A model generated the notes under the pieces. The model had not been told where the DNA came from. It did no database searches and saw only the letters and a list, made by a program, of their open reading frames with translations. The position numbers and the translations under genes are program-made. This document shows positions 6,111 to 11,417 of a stretch of DNA of 11,417 nucleotides, piece by piece; the first letter of the stretch is position 1, and each line of letters opens with the position of its first letter. This DNA comes from Asterionellopsis glacialis (lineage: Eukaryota; Bacillariophyta; Plagiogrammaphyceae; Rhaphoneidales; Asterionellopsidaceae). The stretch is taken from NCBI GenBank assembly GCA_014885115.2, contig WKLE02001207.1, positions 10,576-21,992 of the forward strand, in the 5' to 3' direction.

Positions 6111-9055
6111 ATGAAGAGTTCACCATTCTCTACGCTAACATACTATACTATGCCTCTTCATAGATGCTATTCATCATCCTCATCAACAAAGTTTAAAAGA
6201 CGGCGAAATCATGTAATTTTTGCCTGTCTATGTCTAGCATTGACTCCTTCATTGTCATGGTCATTGATGAGTAAAGGACTTCCGTCGAAAGTTTCTACTA
6301 CAAATCAATGTGAAACAAGTCTACCGTCAAAAAATAGTAAACCATTTCAAACTGATAGATTACGAATACATGAGTTGGAAGGCACCATGTCGCTACGGTC
6401 AAGTACAGCTTTATATGACTCTTCAGTGACAAGCAGTAGTAACAAAAGAAGAAAAATAAGTAACAATGCCAATGATGCTATACAGCAAGAACTAGAACAA
6501 ATGAAACGTAGTGTCCTGCGATCTGTAAAGGATAAAAATTTTGAAGAGGCTCAAAAGCAAATTGTTAATATGTTGGCCTATGTAAAGGAACAACAGCGAC
6601 CATTGGTATCCAACAAATCTAAACGCATGACTATGAGTATTGTAGTCGATGAAGCCATACAGTCATTTACAGATCGTGCCTTTGCGAAACCATTCCGTGG
6701 GAAAGATGCACGGAAACGCATTCGATTGGGATTACAGGTCCTTGATTTGCAACTTTCCTCCTCCTCCTCCAAAGCTCTTGTCAAACCCTACAATACTGTT
6801 CCGCGGTCTACAGTTATACAATCCTTAAAGGCATTGACAGGAATGATGACAAGTAACAAAGAAGAACGACGAGATTACTTGGAAAAGGGATTGACAGCTA
6901 CCAATGCATCCTTCCGTATGTTGCAACGCCTTGTGTCGGGAGTTGGAGTTCGATATGTAACGAATGATCAAGAAACAGAAGATTCTTCCAGTAGTAGGTA
7001 TATTGATGAACGTGATTTCAATATGGTTTTGAATGCTGTGTCAACATTGGGTAAAATGGATGTAGCACATAAGGTTGTAGCATTACAAGAGCGTACACCT
7101 CATGCACCACCATTGTCAGCTGTGGCCTATTCTATTTTATTGAAAGGATATGGACAGTTGAAAGATTTAGACAATGTTGAAATGACCATTTCACATGCGC
7201 GAAAGAATGGTGTAGTCCCCGATGTTGTTATGCTGAATAGTCTAATCAACGCCTATGTCAATTGTAACGAGGTAGATACAGCATATAACTTATTCCGTGT
7301 CATCAAGGAGGACAAGCCGAACTTCTCGTCTGGAGGTGATTACAATGCAGGAGGTGGTACGGAATATTTCCTGCAGATGCGGAAGCAACAACAGCCACCT
7401 GATACAAATACAATTGAACAACAACATCAACATCAACAACAACAACCTATGCTGAATGGAAGAACTTTCAATACAATTTTGAAAGGTTTGGCCCAAAAGG
7501 GGGCGATATCGGAAGCATTAGAATTATCCAATGAAATGAAAAATGCTCAGATTTGGGATGACATTACTACCAATACACTTGTCAAAGTTGCTGTAAGTGC
7601 GGGGAAGTTTCATGTTGCAGAAAGCATATTAACAGAGCAAACATCATCTGTACCACCTGAAAAATGGCGCCAAAATGGACAACACCCAAACGTTGAAGCA
7701 TACACAGAACTTTTAGATGGATATGCTAAAGCTGGCATGCTTGATAGGGCATTGGGAACAATGCAGCTTATGCGTCAACGGGGAGTCGAACCAAGTATTG
7801 TCACATATACATGTATGATTGGTGCGCTTGCGAGGGCTCAGAAGGTTGATGAAGCAAAGAAAATGCTACAATACATGTCTTCGAATGGTGTTCGTCCCAC
7901 ATTGATTACGTACAATGCATTCATTTCCGGTCTTGTGGCTTCAGATGGTAGCATTACTAATAGTAACAACGATGATGATGCTTCAGCGAAATTTGACGGC
8001 CTAGTAAACGAAGCTCTTCGGCTGATTGGTCAAATGCTGAAATCAAAAATAAAACCAAATAGCGTAACAGTATCCGTCGTGGTTGATGCACTGGGAAAAT
8101 GCTCTCAACCCCGCTTGGCAGAAGCAAAGGCACTAGTCACAAAACTTTCCAAAGACGATGAAATTTTAGAAGGTAATGAAAGAGTTGGAACAGCTCTAAT
8201 AAAGACATATACAGCCGGAGGTGATATTGACGGTGCCCTACAGGCTTTCCGTGGAATCCGTAAACCTGACGTCATTGCTATTAATGCCTTCCTTGATGCT
8301 TGTTGTCGATGTGGGAAGGTAAAGGTAGCTTTCGACACCTTTGAGCATTACTTTGGACTTGATTCTTGGAAAACATCGAATGGAAGTACACTTCGACCTG
8401 ATGTTGTTACCTACTCAATCTTGCTATCAGCCCTGTTGAAAAAAAATATTCCTGGTGCAGCTAAAAGAGCACAAAAACTTTACAATGAAATGCGTGATGT
8501 GCATCGAATAAAACCAGACATAGCTTTGGTGGACATGTAAGTTTTTCATCCATATCTCATTTTGTTCTTTTTCTATGCAAAGGATTTTGCATCTGATCCC
8601 ATGTCCATGTTTCTTTTGCTTTTTCGCTTTCCTGCATACACAGAATTCTAACAGCAATGGTTAAAGGTGGTAGACTAGGCTTGCAGAAAAAGGATGTTAA
8701 ATTCACGCTGAATGTACTTCGAGATGGTGAAAAACTGGATTGGGGACCTGGTGCGTTTGAAAAACGCAAAAGAGCAGTGCGAGCAGTAATGATTGGTAGA
8801 ATGAGTGAAGTTTGGAAGACAGACGAAGATGAATATGGAATGATATCCACTGCCTCATCGGCTACAGATACAGAAGATGCACTATTCAAGCGCAAGGGTT
8901 GGAACAAGGTCGACTCTGGATTTCGATTATGGGGTGGCGGTGATGAGACACAGCCATGGTTGGATATGAGCGATGCGCCCTCAGATAAATCTGCAGATGC
9001 ATTTTTAGCCTCTAAGGGGTGGAATGATGTTGACTCTGGCTTTAAAATAATTTAA
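6111..9055 (+). CDS. Pentatricopeptide repeat (PPR) protein, P-type, probably organelle-targeted, two exons
   Basis: The coding sequence joins 6111-8536 and 8644-9055 and gives 945 residues. P-type PPR proteins bind organellar RNA in a sequence-specific way and act in its stability, processing or translation. Seen: about 12-13 PPR units between residues 300 and 840. The clearest are adjacent 35-mers at 528-562 (VEAYTELLDGYAKAGMLDRA...) and 563-597 (IVTYTCMIGALARAQKVDEA...). Others begin near 337, 372, 450, 485, 598, 651, 721 and 765. A Gln/His-rich insert sits at 437-445. The N-terminus has Ser-rich and basic residues, then a hydrophobic stretch (VIFACLCLALTPSLSWSL, 35-52) that may be a signal peptide. 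A Lys/Arg/Ser-rich region up to about 300 follows. The C-terminus carries a repeated KGWNxVDSGF motif and no recognisable editing, SMR or nuclease domain. An in-frame TAA at 6099-6101 supports this start. The RNA target is unknown. Confidence 0.93.
7419..7445 (+). repeat. CAA/CAT repeat encoding a Gln/His run
   Basis: Nine codons, CAA with two CAT, encode QQHQHQQQQ inside an insert between two PPR units of the protein. Such trinucleotide tracts vary in length between alleles. The insert lies outside the helical repeats, so it probably forms a loop. Confidence 0.8.
8537..8643 (+). other. Spliceosomal intron in the PPR gene (phase 2)
   Basis: The donor is GGACAT|GTAAGTTTTT and the acceptor is CATACACAG|AATTCTAACAGC, giving 107 nt. 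Splicing joins AT to A to form an Ile codon, giving PDIALVDIILTAMVKGG, which completes the first helix of a PPR unit. Without splicing a TAA follows at once (8538-8540) and the C-terminal 136 residues are lost. A pyrimidine-rich tract lies before the acceptor. Confidence 0.93.
8894..9043 (+). repeat. Duplicated C-terminal protein motif KGWNxVDSGF in the PPR protein
   Basis: Copy 1 is KGWNKVDSGF (residues 893-902, 8894-8923) and copy 2 is KGWNDVDSGF (933-942, 9014-9043). Each is preceded by an AxF or ALF segment four to six residues before the motif. Nine of ten residues agree, while synonymous sites differ, which points to constraint on the protein rather than a recent DNA copy. Copy 2 ends the protein (followed by KII). 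The motif is not part of the PPR fold and I do not recognise it. Confidence 0.85.
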
Positions 9056-9266
9056 AAGTTTTCTCAAATAATTTCTATAATCAAGTTTGAATGGTACATA
9101 CGCAGTGTGGAAGCTGTGGAAGAGATATGCTACGTCAGTCGCAAGTCATGTGTAGATGCTTTCATTGTTCTCGAAAGTGCTATATTCATTGGTACAAGTA
9201 AATTAAAAAGTTCCATGTTCTATGCAATATTTAATATGTAATCTAAATGTATAAAGTCTACGCCTA

Positions 9267-11417
9267 TCAATTGCTCTTTTCGGCAAAATCCTCAACGGCA
9301 TCATGGAGAATCTCTAGATAGAGGCTGCCGTATGCAGGATACGCTAGATCTTGCGTTAGTTCGCTTGGTTCTGTTGTGTTTCCAGTATCAACGACAGGCT
9401 CAATTTGGGAATCCTCGTGCCATTCATTCCAAGAATTGATCATAACTATACCGCCTGTATCCGAGTCAGCAAGATTGAAGGCGTTTGGTAGTAAGGTTGA
9501 AAACAGTGAACCTTCTGGCTTGTCAGCACTGAGCTTACGAGACATTGCCTTATGACCCCTGTCAAGTCGAACGCCCCTATCATTGTAACCTGGACCGAGA
9601 GCAGGCACGAAGTCGCATCCGCCATGGCTTTTTGCAGCTGCGCGCCATTTATTCTGAGAACTTTTGTACAGTTCCAAACCCTCTTCGCCAACGAAGCGAG
9701 GCCTACCAAGTGAACCGTACATGTCGTAGTTGGTGACAGCATCCAAACTGTCAAAACCACCATAGGAGTTATCAGAAGGAGATTGAAAGGCAAAATCACC
9801 TACAATGTACAAGTCGTATCCACCATTTTCCAAAGCAGCCCGCTTTGCTATTTCACTGAATGCTTCAAGGAAACCTTCTCTGTAAAGAGCACGGGCCAGG
9901 TAGACGTATACAACGGGACGGCCGTCAATCTTGTAATAGTGATCAGACCCAAAATATGTTTCAGCCATATATTTAAACTCGGGATAGACTGCATCTAATT
10001 TGAACTTCTCGTCTTTAGTGGCTCCCCGTGCCAAGCGCATTGTTTCGTAAAAAAGAGCTATCTTAGTTCCTGGCAAATCGTCGTGTTTCATTATGACATC
10101 TCGAGTGGTAATATCAGTACGATCGTTCGGACCCCACCAGCTCGTAACCCACAAACTTACATTGGCGCTTCTTGACCAAGCAAGATGCTGTCCAATAACG
10201 GCTGGGTCACGATCGTCGTACTCTCCAAGTTGGGGTAATTGGGGAGGTTCAATCTCTCCTCTCAAATATTCTCTTCCGTGGAATTCACCATCGCCGTGCC
10301 AGGGATAGTAATAAACTCCAACAGTAAGAGGGCCATTATACTCAGGAAACGGTAGTGGAGGCTCCTCCGGTATAGTCACATATCTATCCCACGTTGTAGC
10401 TCTTACAATATCCAGGAAGAGCTCACCGTAGGAGTTATAGATCAAATTTTGAGTTAGAGTTGATGGTTCAAAAATACTCACAGCATCACTGACCGTAATC
10501 ACTGGTTCGATCTGAGTATCTTCTTGCCAGTTATTCCAAGAATTGATCATAATTATGCTTCCTGTAGATTCGTCTACCAAGTCCATGGCGTCGTTGAAAA
10601 GAGCTTGGAACAGCGAACCCACGGGTTCGTTTGGGCTGATTCGGCGAGACATGGCGGAGTTGCCAAGATTTCTTTCGAGAATAGCCCTGTCGTTGAATCC
10701 CGTTGTAACAGTTGGAATATAGGCGCACCCATTAAAAGCAGCTGCATCTTTCCAACCGGCTTGCTTTAATTTGTATTTTTCCACACCACTCTGTTGAGCA
10801 TATCGCGGCATACCCATTGATCCGTACACATCAAAGTTGGTAACCGCATCCATGACTTCAAAAGGATCGTAAAACGTAGAATCAGGAGGATCATTGAATG
10901 TGTGATCGCCTACAATGTAGATATCGTGTCCGTTGTCATCGCCCGCTAGTCTTATCAAGTCGATCGCGCCTTCCAGAATTCCTTTGACGTCGAGCCAACG
11001 GCTGATGTAAAGATATACAACAGGACGTCCATTTATTCTCAGATAGTTCGGATCGTGAAAGTACGTTTTGGCCATGTACTCGATATCTCCGTAGACATGA
11101 TCAAGGCTCAAAGGATCCTCTGGCTCTGTAGAACGACTACGAGCATCGTACATAAAAGAAACTTGGGTTCCTGGTAACTCAGGGTGTTTAAAAATGGAAT
11201 CTTTGGCGGTGAGATCTGAGATGGAATCAGGCCCTTCCCAATTTAAAACCCAAAGATTGATGTTTGCACCACGAGTCCACTGGAGATGCTGTAAAATCAC
11301 CGAAGCATCGCGATTTTCATATTCTCCCAATACTGGGTATTGTGGTGGATCAAGCTTACCACGGAAGTAATTGCCGTCGTAGAAATTTTCGTCATGTTCA
11401 GGAAAGTAATAAACTCC
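9267..11417 (-). CDS. Tandem GH99-like (endo-alpha-mannosidase family) protein, 5' partial; first domain degenerate
   Basis: The frame is open from the right edge to TAA at 9267 and gives 716 residues; the true start is outside. Two domains repeat with a period of about 367 residues. Domain 1 spans residues 1 to about 340 and domain 2 about 364 to 716, with a Pro-rich linker (PEEPPLPFPEYNGP) between. GH99 enzymes cleave internal alpha-mannosidic bonds. Domain 2 shows the family landmarks: VGVYYYPWHGDGEFHG near 366, LGEYDDRDPAVIGQH, SWWGP, GRPVVYVY, GPGYNDRGVR and NSWNEWHEDSQIEP near 661-674. In NEWHE, Glu665 and Glu668 match the catalytic pair. Domain 1 reads NSWNNWQEDTQIEP, so the first Glu is Asn296; its YYYPW, SWWGP and PGYNDRGVR counterparts are also altered (YYFPE, NWEGP, TGFNDRAIL). 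Targeting cannot be judged without the N-terminus. Sequons NVS and NTT in domain 2 fit secretion. It converges on the PPR gene with 211 bp between the stops. Bacterial WbsX-type relatives are an alternative name for the fold. Confidence 0.85.
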   Translation of the reverse strand, partial: GVYYFPEHDENFYDGNYFRGKLDPPQYPVLGEYENRDASVILQHLQWTRGANINLWVLNWEGPDSISDLTAKDSIFKHPELPGTQVSFMYDARSRSTEPEDPLSLDHVYGDIEYMAKTYFHDPNYLRINGRPVVYLYISRWLDVKGILEGAIDLIRLAGDDNGHDIYIVGDHTFNDPPDSTFYDPFEVMDAVTNFDVYGSMGMPRYAQQSGVEKYKLKQAGWKDAAAFNGCAYIPTVTTGFNDRAILERNLGNSAMSRRISPNEPVGSLFQALFNDAMDLVDESTGSIIMINSWNNWQEDTQIEPVITVSDAVSIFEPSTLTQNLIYNSYGELFLDIVRATTWDRYVTIPEEPPLPFPEYNGPLTVGVYYYPWHGDGEFHGREYLRGEIEPPQLPQLGEYDDRDPAVIGQHLAWSRSANVSLWVTSWWGPNDRTDITTRDVIMKHDDLPGTKIALFYETMRLARGATKDEKFKLDAVYPEFKYMAETYFGSDHYYKIDGRPVVYVYLARALYREGFLEAFSEIAKRAALENGGYDLYIVGDFAFQSPSDNSYGGFDSLDAVTNYDMYGSLGRPRFVGEEGLELYKSSQNKWRAAAKSHGGCDFVPALGPGYNDRGVRLDRGHKAMSRKLSADKPEGSLFSTLLPNAFNLADSDTGGIVMINSWNEWHEDSQIEPVVDTGNTTEPSELTQDLAYPAYGSLYLEILHDAVEDFAEKSN

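Noticed and set aside
8657..9055. Separate 132-residue gene starting at the ATG at 8657
   Set aside because: A consensus intron (8537-8643) joins it in frame to the PPR protein and completes a PPR helix, so it is exon 2.
11328..11330. Apparent start of the GH99-like protein at this TTG codon
   Set aside because: The frame is open through to the window edge, and the upstream 29 residues (GVYYFPEHDENF...) align with the start of domain 2, so the codon is an internal Leu.

Overview
The window looks like nuclear DNA of a compact eukaryotic genome, most likely a diatom or a related stramenopile alga. The grounds are three short spliceosomal introns (126, 107 and 268 nt, with GTAAGT, GTAAGT and GTGAGT donors and ACAG/AACAG acceptors), an eukaryote-type long PurL, a long P-type PPR protein, tandem GH99-like domains, AT-rich intergenic DNA and A at -3 of each visible start codon. 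The lineage is inferred; no marker gene proves it.

Layout, left to right. (1) 2-1888 (+): the C-terminal part of phosphoribosylformylglycinamidine synthase (purine synthesis), 5' end outside the window, one intron. (2) 1889-2676: AT-rich intergenic DNA with no convincing gene. (3) 2677-3211 (-): a two-exon gene for an 88-residue, probably mitochondrial, single-membrane-span protein. Neither exon alone looks like a gene; the product appears only after splicing. (4) 3212-3767: upstream region shared by this gene and the next, which diverge. (5) 3768-5351 (+): a divergent 3-hydroxyisobutyryl-CoA hydrolase-like protein that seems to lack the family's catalytic Glu. (6) 5352-6110: intergenic DNA with an unresolved ORF-rich block and an inverted repeat. 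(7) 6111-9055 (+): a two-exon gene for a 945-residue PPR protein with a duplicated C-terminal motif, probably organellar. (8) 9267-11417 (-): two tandem GH99-like domains, the 5' end running off the right edge; the first domain appears catalytically dead and the second intact.

The genes do not form one pathway. The loose theme is organelle biology: the small membrane protein, the HIBCH-like protein (possibly a mitoribosomal mS47 relative) and the PPR protein are all plausibly imported into mitochondria or plastids. PurL is a housekeeping enzyme, and the GH99-like protein is probably a glycan-active enzyme of the secretory pathway or cell surface. No mobile element, CRISPR array or RNA gene was recognised. 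The points most worth following are the hidden spliced small gene, the dead/active GH99 pair, the HIBCH-like pseudoenzyme and the C-terminal repeat of the PPR protein.
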